The translations under genes were made by a program, and so were the position numbers. A model generated the notes under the pieces. That model searched no databases. It had not been told where the DNA came from and was given only the letters and a program-made list of their open reading frames with translations. This document shows, piece by piece, positions 35,401 to 41,638 of a DNA stretch of 64,000 bases; positions within the stretch are counted from its first letter, which is position 1, and the number at the start of each line of letters is the position of its first letter. This DNA comes from Asterias amurensis. Taxonomy: Eukaryota; Echinodermata; Asteroidea; Forcipulatida; Asteriidae. The stretch spans positions 19,204,349-19,268,348 of the forward strand of contig NC_092651.1 in the NCBI RefSeq assembly GCF_032118995.1, read 5' to 3'.

Positions 35401-35802
35401 AAAATAATATAATTTAGGTTACATGTACTGTAGCTGCTAGACTCTAGGTTTTAGTGGCACTGACTGCAATACTTACCAACTATCTTCCTCTTCTTTCATC
35501 ATGTCGTTGATTTCACTGTCCAAAAGTTCAACACTGTCATCCATCAGACTATAATTTGCCCGGTCCTCGTCACCAGAACCATTCTCCAAATGATTTGCCG
35601 TTCTCACTCGGTCGTTGTGGTTTGTCACATCAGAAATCGCCATGTTGTTCTGCCGCACTCGAGATTTTTGGGGAGGCGTATGATTTTTGTCGGTGCCTAT
35701 GCCACCAGCTTTATTGCGGAGCAGTTCATTTTGCTTTTCTAATTTCTTCACCAGACTTTGAAGTTTCCTTACCTCGGCTTCTGGGTCAACTTGGGTGTCC
35801 AT
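19537..35802 (-). CDS. SLAIN: SLAIN motif-containing protein, complete 8-exon model (523 aa)
   Basis: Exons, 5' to 3' on the minus strand: 35802-35477, 29881-29733, 26978-26859, 26201-25983, 25245-25006, 23763-23662, 22609-22249, 19591-19537. All seven junctions are GT-AG and in phase. The N-terminus has a leucine-heptad coiled coil (EVRKLQSLVKKLEKQNELLR, about residues 10-29), nearly identical to vertebrate SLAIN1/2. The SWLYVSP...LTPEE block and the LEDVTDVQILAKMQE block follow, and then a Ser/Pro/Arg-rich tail with SLPNLNR and two SGIP motifs. SLAIN proteins ride growing microtubule ends: SxIP motifs bind EB proteins, and the protein recruits ch-TOG/XMAP215 to promote growth. SGIP at two tail sites fits. 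Length is close to vertebrate SLAIN1/2 (about 570-580). Introns are filled with MITEs. A single copy before the vertebrate SLAIN1/SLAIN2 split is expected, so no number is assigned. Confidence 0.94.
21621..21865. mobile_element. MITE family G, longer variant
   Basis: GGGCCCAATTTTATGGCTCTG at the left and CAGAGCCATGAAATTTGGCCC at the right; GCTTACA/TGTAAGC words are inverted inside. Lies in SLAIN intron 7. Confidence 0.75.
21996..22186. mobile_element. MITE family G, well-preserved copy
   Basis: GGGCCCAATTTCATAAAGCC ... CAGCTTTATGAAATTGGGCC, an excellent inverted repeat. Inside: CTGTGCTTAGCACAG and GGTTACCCGCCCAAATCACA. Confidence 0.9.
22249..22609 (-). CDS. SLAIN: SLAIN exon 7: Ser/Pro-rich tail with two SGIP motifs
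   Basis: Begins ERQAAHKGSLPNLNR, matching the conserved SLPNLSR box. It contains RSGIPVRSS and RSGIPRPRS, SxIP-type EB-binding motifs in a basic Ser/Pro context. Donor AGGAG/GTAAGC at 22248; acceptor TGTAATTTCAG before 22609. Confidence 0.93.
22865..22962. repeat. 17-bp perfect inverted repeat
   Basis: ACCATTTCAGTAAGCAA (22865-22881) recurs as its exact reverse complement at 22946-22962, with 64 bases between. In SLAIN intron 6. Confidence 0.85.
23458..23488 (+). repeat. (TAA)n microsatellite
   Basis: About nine TAA units, in SLAIN intron 6. Confidence 0.95.
23662..23763 (-). CDS. SLAIN: SLAIN exon 6
   Basis: Acceptor after a long pyrimidine tract (ACAAAATGCAG), donor GTAAGTGTGCG. Encodes DTRRYSYGAKMAPNHTADNG and a DSITIAELQKLAL helix. 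Only one of the three frames is open, and it is the one set by exon 5. Confidence 0.85.
24056..24250 (+). repeat. SINE-like repeat with box B
   Basis: GGTGGGTTCGAATCCCTGC is a box B-like word. It is followed by TATCCAGAACAAGTAATG and a non-coding body. The weak upstream half argues against a real tRNA. Confidence 0.4.
25006..25245 (-). CDS. SLAIN: SLAIN exon 5
   Basis: Starts SLRQAMHQSPSNSPRR, directly continuing EDS of exon 4 as in the vertebrate EESLRQ junction. Ser/Pro- and Ala/His-rich, ends RPSLERIKKVEG. Donor GTGGGTAGAAG. The acceptor lies only about 17 bases from a TTAA MITE. Confidence 0.93.
25264..25641. mobile_element. TTAA MITE, family C, copy 1
   Basis: AGGAACGTTACAGAATAGG ... 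CTCTGTAATGTTCCT between TTAA at 25260-25263 and 25642-25645. It sits in SLAIN intron 4 with its edge next to the exon 5 acceptor. It is the uninterrupted relative of the nested copy at 44264-44928. Confidence 0.9.
25800..25938. mobile_element. MITE family G, right half
   Basis: GGTAACCTCTTTCTGTTAA, CTGTGCTTAGCATG and GGCTTTATGAAATTGGGC match the right half of the family. Confidence 0.65.
25983..26201 (-). CDS. SLAIN: SLAIN exon 4 with the DVTDVQILA motif
   Basis: Encodes a Ser/Pro stretch, an Arg-Glu run (MPRREREREREE-like) and the conserved GYTKLEDVTDVQILAKMQED block. Acceptor ATACTCTTCTTCAG, donor GTAAGTGGATC. Confidence 0.95.
26674..26823. mobile_element. MITE family J, copy 2
   Basis: GGGTTCATACTTCCTGCGAA at the left and ATTCGCAGGAAGTATAAACCC (less one base) at the right. 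In SLAIN intron 3. Confidence 0.85.
26859..26978 (-). CDS. SLAIN: SLAIN exon 3: His/Gln-repeat exon
   Basis: Encodes RNSMGPNALVS, then about 20 residues of only Gln and His from CAA/CAG/CAC codons, then QPVMVDASVGV. Phase 1 at both ends, so it could be skipped without breaking the frame. Probably lineage-specific. Confidence 0.85.
   Translation of the reverse strand, partial: PRETAWDPMLWLASSTNSNTNNNNTNNNTNLSWWMRQWV
27323..27740 (-). mobile_element. 5'-truncated LINE fragment (CR1/jockey-like RT C-terminus)
   Basis: On the minus strand, a frame in 27470-27760 ends with LIIPYVPARPLRSSSQHFTI, GSRTFSSAAPQLWNSLPGYI and MEQFKTLLKSHLF. This is the conserved C-terminal signature of many non-LTR reverse transcriptases. 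The 3' tail is an (ATT)n repeat at 27323-27344, as in CR1/L2-type elements. The catalytic RT part is missing, so it is a 5'-truncated dead copy in SLAIN intron 2. Confidence 0.85.
28217..28405. mobile_element. MITE family G, diverged copy
   Basis: GGGCCCAATTTATCATACAGCC at the left (abbreviated to GGGCCCAATTTATC) and AGCTTCATTAAATTGAGCC at the right, with GCTAAGCAAAAATTAGCAGG inside. Confidence 0.65.
29271..29660. mobile_element. TTAA MITE family B palindrome, copy 2
   Basis: TTAA at 29267-29270 and 29661-29664. Ends ACGAACACGTTGCCTTGG and GATGCATCGTGTTCCT. The centre near 29470 reads GGTCGGCCAAGTGGCCGACC, a perfect palindrome. In SLAIN intron 1, 72 bp from the exon 2 donor side. Confidence 0.93.
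29733..29881 (-). CDS. SLAIN: SLAIN exon 2: conserved LTPEE block
   Basis: Encodes LYVSPLRVLTPEERAINVYD and VRQDLDHPSEEMESAKRSLQ, aligning with the vertebrate WLYSSPKKKLTP...VRQVLDYPSPDVECAKKSL region. Acceptor TTTTATTTTAAG, donor GTACGTAC. Confidence 0.95.
30415..30795 (+). mobile_element. TTAA MITE, family A, copy 4
   Basis: AGGCAATGGACTCTAATTGG at the left; CCAATAGTGTCCCGTGTCT then TTAA at the right. Body as in the other copies. Confidence 0.88.
30898..30990 (+). repeat. tRNA-derived SINE head
   Basis: TATAGTTGGTTAGACAAC (box A-like) and GGGTTCGAATCCCAACTG (box B with T-arm) are 30-35 bases apart, as in a tRNA. The 5' and 3' acceptor halves do not pair, so a SINE head is more likely than a tRNA. 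Confidence 0.45.
31071..31604. mobile_element. TTAA element carrying a decayed THAP domain (534 bp)
   Basis: AGTCACCTGGAA and its exact reverse complement TTCCAGGTGACT form the ends, flanked by TTAA at 31067-31070 and 31605-31608. Weaker similarity (TATTTTGTCAAA) continues inward. Inside, 31262-31406 on the plus strand encodes THAP zinc-finger fragments. It is a deletion derivative with no transposase catalytic region. In SLAIN intron 1. Confidence 0.85.
31262..31406 (+). pseudogene. THAP zinc-finger relic inside the TTAA element
   Basis: 31262-31354 reads SSGNATKCIAAGCGKTIKDG then VRLHCW, matching the THAP start C-x4-C...LH. It then meets two stop codons (31355-31360). In the next frame 31368-31406 reads WSGPTSFSALCSI, matching the W.(G/S)P.(K)(Y/F)S.LCS.HF end of the domain. 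Both zinc-ligand halves are therefore recognisable, but they are separated by stops and a frameshift. THAP domains bind DNA in P-type and Kolobok-type transposases. Confidence 0.7.
31969..32250 (+). repeat. CAAACTCGGCACC minisatellite
   Basis: About eleven copies of CAAACTCGGCAC(C/T) with spacers. The last part is a higher-order repeat of about 45 bp that adds GGCCTGTTTTGGTCCAA three times. A single inverted copy (GGTGCCGAGTTTGC) lies at 32965-32978. Frames through it encode artefactual repeats. Confidence 0.93.
31969..32980. mobile_element. Possible DNA element bounded by GGCACC/GGTGCC repeats
   Basis: The left edge GGGTACCCGACACTTCGGCA and right edge AATGGGTGCCGAGTTTGC are loosely inverted. 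The interior holds a GC-rich block (32525-32600) unlike the surroundings. No target duplication was identified. Confidence 0.4.
33970..34165. repeat. GGTGCCCT/AGGGCACC dispersed repeat
   Basis: CATTGCCTTGGTGCCCTT recurs as TGCCTTGGTGCCCTTGCC, and CCTCATAGGGTG is tandemly doubled. Relatives near 6050, 7845-7970 and 13785-13870. Confidence 0.6.
34347..34718 (+). mobile_element. TTAA MITE, family A, copy 5 (well preserved)
   Basis: TTAA at 34343-34346 and 34719-34722. AGGCAGTGGACACTATTGG at the left. The central hairpin GATTTCGAGACCTCGAG ... ACTTGAGGTCTCGAAATC is near perfect. Confidence 0.92.
35477..35802 (-). CDS. SLAIN: SLAIN exon 1: start codon and coiled coil
   Basis: ATG at 35802-35800 in GCGAAATGG context. 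MDTQVDPEAEVRKLQSLVKK matches the vertebrate start (NADQEVRKLQELVKK). It ends in an acidic stretch (MMKEEEDSW) with donor GTAAGT at 35476. Confidence 0.95.
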
Positions 35803-36232
35803 TTCGCATAGTTTGAAGAAGAAATAGTACGCAGAAATTACTACGATTTTAGTGTCATGAATGTCAATACGGGTTCACAGGAAATATCATGAAGAATTGT
35901 GGGCCGTGTCGTCAGGTCATTAAACTTCCTCAAGTCTAGCGGGCGTAATGTCAAATTGTCATACTCTTAAAATTAAGTAATTTTCTTACATGAATCTCCT
36001 AAAACTTGCATAAATTATGACTTTTTTTCTTCTTAAATGTACGTTATAGGCTAAAATCTTACGCTTAGTTCAATATCAACTATGAATATTTACACTTTTT
36101 CTTGACGGACTTGGCTAGTTAAACATTGAACATCTTCGTCAAATGAGGGCGCCTTTCTAAATGATTCGGTCTTTTTTCATTCCACAGAAACTCCCACCCA
36201 CCCACTGATGATAGAGATCCCACCCCTTACAG
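35803..36232 (-). promoter_or_regulatory. SLAIN upstream region
   Basis: About 430 bp between the SLAIN start codon and a MITE. No clear TATA box on the minus strand. The 5' UTR and promoter must lie here or beyond the MITE. Nothing more specific is visible. Confidence 0.35.
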
Positions 36233-36724
36233 TTGCCCCGGTGTCGCATGCAATACTATCCGGAGGACAATGCAATAATGTTCGCCGGACGGTTTTGCAT
36301 ATGCAATCGTGTCCGCCCGGACGCTGCTGCATAATGCAATTTATGGTGTCTGCCCGGACATATTTGCATGTGCAGTTGTGTCCGCCCGCCCCGTGCAAAA
36401 CCGTCCTTGCAGTAAATTATTAAACGCCCTTGGTCGACGGAACACGTCCGTCATTTTTTTTACGAGCTAAGTGCATGTCATGAATGACATGTGGGAAATG
36501 TTCGGCCTTTGGGTATTCGCTGCAATCATAAAATACGTGAATATTCATGCTGCATAAAATAGTGAATTCAGTGCATGCATGCTCGCTTACGAGCGCACAT
36601 ACATGTACATGTACATGTCCGCCGGACGGTTCTTGCATAACCCGGACACGATTGCATAATGCAAAAGTGTCCGGAGCGGACAGTATCGCATGGCGGACAA
36701 AATTGCATCTGACACCGGCCGCAA
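36233..36724. mobile_element. Inverted-repeat element with GTCCG/CGGAC and TGCAT/ATGCA arrays
   Basis: Left TTGCCCCGGTGTCGCATGCA and right TGCATCTGACACCGGCCGCAA are inverted termini. Subterminal DNA on both sides is packed with alternating GTCCGCCCGGAC-type and TGCATAATGCAA-type words. The centre (about 36420-36600) is unique. It sits between SLAIN and the ankyrin/SOCS gene. Confidence 0.75.
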
Positions 36725-37255
36725 TTTTCTTTTCCGCACTACGATTTTTCTCAATCGATTAAAAAAAGGGATAAACAGGGAAAACAATTTTTCAGGATGG
36801 CAATTCCATGATCCAATGTGCAGGGGAACAAAATTGCTCCTAGGCGCACCGGGGAGTGCCGCCTAATACTGCATTAACTGCAATAACTCTGTAAAAAGGC
36901 GAAAGGAAAGTTTTATCGGACACAAAGGCTTACCCCATTCTATGTTACTTATGACTGTTTTTTCTTTTCTTTTTTTCTCAATATTAATATAAAAAACATG
37001 AGCTTTACAGCCGGTCTACCAGTGTGTATACATGTAGTAGGCCTACAGACGTGCGAATAGGCCTACGCAATCTATTCAAAATGGTATACATTTCATGCAA
37101 TATAGAGAGAAAGGTCTCACGCACATAACATCACATAGTTTTTGTAGGCTTATGGAGTTTTTTTTTCTTCCATTAAAACAATTCATATTATGTAAAACAA
37201 ATCTGCATTCTAGCAACAGTTCAAAATTATAACATGGAGTCATTGTGTAATACTC
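36725..37255. other. 3' flank of the ankyrin/SOCS gene
   Basis: AT-rich, no coding signal. It should contain the 3' UTR of the minus-strand gene ending at 37256. No canonical minus-strand AATAAA found here. Confidence 0.4.
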
Positions 37256-38728
37256 CTATACTGTGGCCATCATGGATTCTCCATTTGAAAACTCCCTCTC
37301 AAGAAGAAAATCCAGTAAGTAACCGCAAAAACTTTCTGGGTCTACTCGGTTTGAGCTGATGCTTTCCCTTAGAGATACAGGCAGGGGTAGGGTTTCCATA
37401 ACAGATGGGTCCCCGAGGTGATGAGGTCCAATGCCGCGCCTCAGTGTCTGCCGGCAGAGGTGGCCAAGAGACGGCACAGTTCGGGAGACGTGACGGACGA
37501 TTTCGGTGATCTCATCGTACAATTGAGTCGACAGGGACAGTGGGTTGTTGCTGACGGCAAACACCTGCCCTGGAGGAATGGACGGCGTGGTTGTCATGTA
37601 GGAGGCAAGGAGAACCACGGACCGGATGTTAGCGTTGTTGATGTGCGTCTGGTGTGAGAAGAGAAACTCTATCAGAGCACTCCTACCCATCTTGTTCAAT
37701 AAGTCGGGGTTAGAGCCTTTGGTAAGAAGAGTCGATACCAGTTGGAAGTCGACCATGCGGCCGGCAACAGCGTAATGAAGTGCGGTGTTGCCGAGGTGAT
37801 CTTGCTCGTTCAAGTCCCCGTCGTACTGGAGGATCCCAGTGATATTGTTGAACTTCTCTAAATCAGGGAACTCTACATATGCATTGACTGCAGTGTGCAA
37901 GATGAACGGGATAGCGTCGATCCTCCCTTGCAGAACGCCCATATCAAGGAACCGACGGAAAACCACTTCGTGCCCGGAGATTAGTGCCATGGCTGCGGGG
38001 GTTTCTCCGTACCTGTTCAGGACATTCGGATTGGCTCCGTGGGATAGCAGCACCTCTACGATCGCCTCTCGACCTGCTTCGCAAGCTCTATGCAGAGGGG
38101 TACCCATGTCGACCTGACTGCGGATGTTCAAATCAGCACCTGGTGCTGAGCACAGTATCTCAACACAGTGATGGCTGCCGCATGCCCATCGTTTCAACAG
38201 CTGGGAGCGATCGGTACAGCAGTGAAAATGCAAGGAATGGCAGAACTCTGGATTCTTGGCAGCGTGGTGGAGTGCTGATTCCCCTTTGGAGTCTAGAACG
38301 TTGGGTGAGGCACCAGCCCGGAGGAGCAGAATCAACATGTCGGGTCGGCCCCGACTAGCGGCTTCATGGAGTAGGCAGAGACTCGTGGGAGGTTCACTTC
38401 GACAGAATCCAGTCATAGGAGCAAGGCTGGCCAGTCGAGGTGCTACCAATCGAGCAGGGAACAGCTCATCCACGCTGCCGGTAACTACCACATCAAGACA
38501 CCGTCTGAAGTCATTCAGTCTCCCCATGACGATGCAATTGTGAAGTTCAGTCAGCCTTTCGAGGTGATCTACTGATGATACTCGTTGGTGAATCGGCTCA
38601 CCACGGGACGTCGATGCTGAAGAAGCAAACGTCAGCAAGCGGTTCTCACTGCTGAAAGCTAGTCCGTCTACAGCACTAGCTGACACCCGTCTTGGATTTG
38701 GCCAAATGTTGGCAAGAAAGTTTCCCAT
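37256..38728 (-). CDS. Ankyrin-repeat and SOCS-box protein, intronless (490 aa)
   Basis: A single 1473-bp frame starting ATG at 38728, in an ATCATGGGA context. Ankyrin repeats are recognisable at about residues 115-160 (LLHEAASRGRPDMLILLLRA), 215-270 (GTPLHRACEAGREAIVEVLL, GANPNVLNRYGETPA) and 315-360 (GNTALHYAVAG). A SOCS box follows at about 417-455: the BC box SLGHLCRQTLRR fits L-x3-C for Elongin B/C, and LPLP is the Cullin-5 box. ASB-type proteins present substrates to a Cullin-5/RBX2 ubiquitin ligase; the substrate here is unknown. The start MGNFLA could be N-myristoylated, which would place the ligase at membranes. Lack of introns suggests an old retrocopy or a single-exon family member; the frame is intact, so it is not a pseudogene. 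Subfamily not assigned. Confidence 0.92.
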   Translation of the reverse strand: MGNFLANIWPNPRRVSASAVDGLAFSSENRLLTFASSASTSRGEPIHQRVSSVDHLERLTELHNCIVMGRLNDFRRCLDVVVTGSVDELFPARLVAPRLASLAPMTGFCRSEPPTSLCLLHEAASRGRPDMLILLLRAGASPNVLDSKGESALHHAAKNPEFCHSLHFHCCTDRSQLLKRWACGSHHCVEILCSAPGADLNIRSQVDMGTPLHRACEAGREAIVEVLLSHGANPNVLNRYGETPAAMALISGHEVVFRRFLDMGVLQGRIDAIPFILHTAVNAYVEFPDLEKFNNITGILQYDGDLNEQDHLGNTALHYAVAGRMVDFQLVSTLLTKGSNPDLLNKMGRSALIEFLFSHQTHINNANIRSVVLLASYMTTTPSIPPGQVFAVSNNPLSLSTQLYDEITEIVRHVSRTVPSLGHLCRQTLRRGIGPHHLGDPSVMETLPLPVSLRESISSNRVDPESFCGYLLDFLLEREFSNGESMMATV

Positions 38729-39200
38729 GATAAATTATTATCCCGTCACCTGTTTACTTTTTGCAAGAGTCGATAATAATCTACACACGTTGTAACTAAT
38801 GTTGCAGATACCACCCCCGGCCCAAGCCAAGCGCGTGTGGTAAACTTTTAGAAGCATTTTTGGCGCACGCGTTAACGGGGTCACAAAATGCCCGGGCCCC
38901 CACCCGGCCCAAACACAACATTTTCCGCAGAGCTCTACGCCACATTACTCTCAGGGCTCTATCAATGGTGCCACCACCACTCACAAAACCACCACTCACT
39001 AAAGAAACTTTTTGGTCACTGTGGTAGGAGATAATGTCCCCCGGAGACTCTGTCCGCCATTACGGCGAACAGTGTACAAACTTCTTCCGATAGCGCCCTC
39101 TGTTGAATTCTCCTCCTACAGCGCAGCCCGTGTATAATTTCCTACAACCGACTTGCTTCCCGTTTTGACATCAACGCAAACATTCCCGCCTGTTGGATCA
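38729..39200 (-). promoter_or_regulatory. GC-rich upstream region of the ankyrin/SOCS gene
   Basis: The 5' side is locally GC-rich (38800-38960) with CG-containing words in an otherwise AT-rich window, consistent with a TATA-less promoter. TTTGCAAAAAGTAAACAG just upstream of the ATG could be an acceptor for a 5' UTR intron. Confidence 0.4.
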
Positions 39201-39611
39201 AATTGGAATGTCACATTGTTCAGGTCATCTTTAATTATAGATAAAACGTAGAAATATCGAAACATATTTTTGGTTTTCCTTTTGGTAGTTTAGCATGATG
39301 GTAACAATATTGTGTTATCAAGATATATCATTTTGTTTTGGCAAAATTAATAACTTTTATCTATTGGTTTTCAACTAATATACTGGTACTATAAAAACAA
39401 CCTGTCAACAGTTCGTAGCTTGTGGATAACAAATAAAGAAAACACAAGTAACAGAAACCAAGAACAAACCCCATTAATTTATGTGTCATTCTGCCCTTAA
39501 AGGAGGGTCGTAGAGATCGGTAAATACTTGGTAAACAAATTAATGACAGTATAAACTTTGTTTGGTGAGAAGCGCGACCGCTGTTTAGTTTTTTTCAACT
39601 CAAACATTTAA

Positions 39612-39963
39612 AGACATTGTACACCTTTGTAATGTCAAAGACCAGCTCTCACTGTATCCCAACACATTCATAAATTAATGACAAACCTGTGAAAAAACTT
39701 GGGCTCAATCGGTCTTGAAAGTTGCAAGAGAACAATGAAATAAAAAATACCCCTGCTGCAAAAGTTTGTGCCTTCAGATGAATAACAAGACTTCAGGCCC
39801 GAAGTGTCTTAATATTTAAGTGAGAAATTTTAATTTCTCACTACGTTCTTCGGAGGGTAGAGAGCCGTTTCTCACAGTTTTTTTAGTTAGATCAACAGCT
39901 CACCATTGCTCGTGACCAAGTACCTTTTTATGCTTATTCGAATACAAAAAGTGTCTGGTGCCT
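39612..39963. mobile_element. TTAA MITE related to families A and D
   Basis: TTAA at 39608-39611 then AGACATTGTACACCTTTG. It contains AATGACAAACCTGTGAAA, TGTGCCTTCAGATG and an ACTTCAGGCCCGAAGT hairpin, and ends GTGTCTGGTGCCT. The right TTAA has changed to TTAT. Confidence 0.75.
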
Positions 39964-40997
39964 TTATCTCAGAAACGAATCACTCATGAAGCTTTTCTTA
40001 GATTTCTGACGGTTGGTGTAAGGCAGGTTGGTGTAAGGATTCGACATTCTTATGAGTATAAATATTTCTCTTTTAGACGCTGTATTCAGCTGGAACTTTC
40101 ATATTATGTGACTTTCTTTTCTTACCCAAGACCAATGACCATAATAGACTGCGTGGATGCAGAAAGTGGACCTCGGATGCACGTTATGTTCATGTCGGCC
40201 CTATAATTATGCGCCAAATTCTCAATACCATAGTCATTATTTATAAGAATTACTCATTATAATAAAATATCTTGACTGTTACAGGAACTCCACAGGTAAT
40301 TGTTAAGAATAATAGCTCCCTTGAACTGTTGAACTTCAACTAACCATAATATCTAGCAAACACAACACACGCACTGTCGTCATGTACAAACGATGATATC
40401 AAGATAATGATGTGATAACCTTTTCATATTATGATAAAGATTGTGTTGGACACTGACATGCAATTGGTCCGTCAGCTATTTATAAAGCTGTACTCGGTGT
40501 ATGCCACGTCGTGTGTGACTTTGTTTGGGTTGTTGCCCTTGAATAATTTGAAGTTAAGCTGTATGCAAACTTCTGTTTTGTTAGTATTGTTTGAAGCTTT
40601 GCATAGTGTGGAGAAATAGGAAGAAACTACAAATAAATAGTTAACTGCGGGTACAACCATGTGTAAATGTATATTGGGGAAGTGTTGGCTCTGAAAGAAG
40701 AGTCAGTGTGGTTTTGACGTTTCAAACAGTATACAGTCTGCTCGTTTGTTGCTCTGCTCTTGTGTGCGATGTCCATGAACTGTGTTTACACTGGTTTTAA
40801 CCGGCTCTCCTTATACATTATAATAAATTTGGGGTATTGATTTTTCGGCTGATGATGGAAACACAATTCAGCCGTTCTTGAATGCATGCTGCAGAAGGTA
40901 CTATCTTCTGTGTCTATGTTATCTGCAGCTACTGAGCAAACTCCATCTGGTGGATCTCCAGCACAGCCTCACAGGCAGCAAGCATTTGATAACTTAA
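39964..40997. other. Upstream region of the SLC6 gene
   Basis: No coding exon assigned. A non-coding first exon may lie near 40740-40990, since the start codon at 41425 directly follows an acceptor-like CGACTGCTGTACAG. I cannot place the transcription start. Confidence 0.35.
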
Positions 40998-41380
40998 AGG
41001 AACACATTGCCTTGGATCGGTCGAGTTGGTCTTTGAAAAGCGTTTGTAACCGTTTTTTTATAAAATGCATATGGGTAGAAAGATGTTGTAAAAGTAGAAT
41101 ACAATGATCCACACAAACTTGCCTCAAAATTGCGTGGTTTTCTTTTTACCTCGTCGACTAACACGTCGGCCATTTATGGGGGTCAAAATTTTGACTCCCA
41201 TAAATGGCCGACCGTGTTAGTTCGCACAGTAGAAGGAAAACCACGCAATTTCGAGGCAAACTTGTGTGGATCATTGTATTCTACTTTTAAAACATCTTTC
41301 CAACCATATGAAGTATATAAAAAACGGTTACAAACGCTTTTGTTTTGACCAACTCGTCCGATCCAAGGCAACGTGTTCCT
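40998..41380. mobile_element. TTAA MITE family B palindrome, copy 3
   Basis: TTAA at 40994-40997 and 41381-41384. Ends AGGAACACATTGCCTTGG and CCAAGGCAACGTGTTCCT. Near-perfect 383-bp palindrome, centre near 41184 (GGGTCAAAATTTTGACTCCC). It ends 44 bp before the SLC6 start codon. Confidence 0.95.
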
Positions 41381-41424
41381 TTAATTGATGCTTAAAGTCA
41401 CAAACAGTTTCGACTGCTGTACAG

Positions 41425-41638
41425 ATGGAAAAACTCAAAGAAGCTAAAATGGAGGGAGATCTTCACAACAGTGTGGTTGCAAAGACCGGGAAAGAGCAGG
41501 AGGTAAATATGGAGGATGGAGGAGGGGAGAGGGGCAACTGGTCCGGAAAACTCGACTTTGTGCTGTCCTGCGTGAGCTACGCCGTGGGTCTTGGTAACGT
41601 CTGGAGGTTTCCTTTCCTGTGCTATGAAGATGGTGGAG
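41425..41638 (+). CDS. SLC6 exon 1: cytoplasmic N-terminus and TM1
   Basis: ATG at 41425. Lys/Glu-rich N-terminus, then [20 protein letters not shown] and [16 protein letters not shown]. Ala53 and Asn58 occupy Na+-ligand positions (LeuT Ala22 and Asn27). Donor GTAGGT at 41639. A second in-frame ATG at residue 9 is possible. Confidence 0.93.

Noticed and set aside
19537-38728. SLAIN and the ankyrin/SOCS gene as one transcript
   Set aside because: Each has its own start context and conserved N-terminus; they merely share a strand, with an inverted-repeat element between them.
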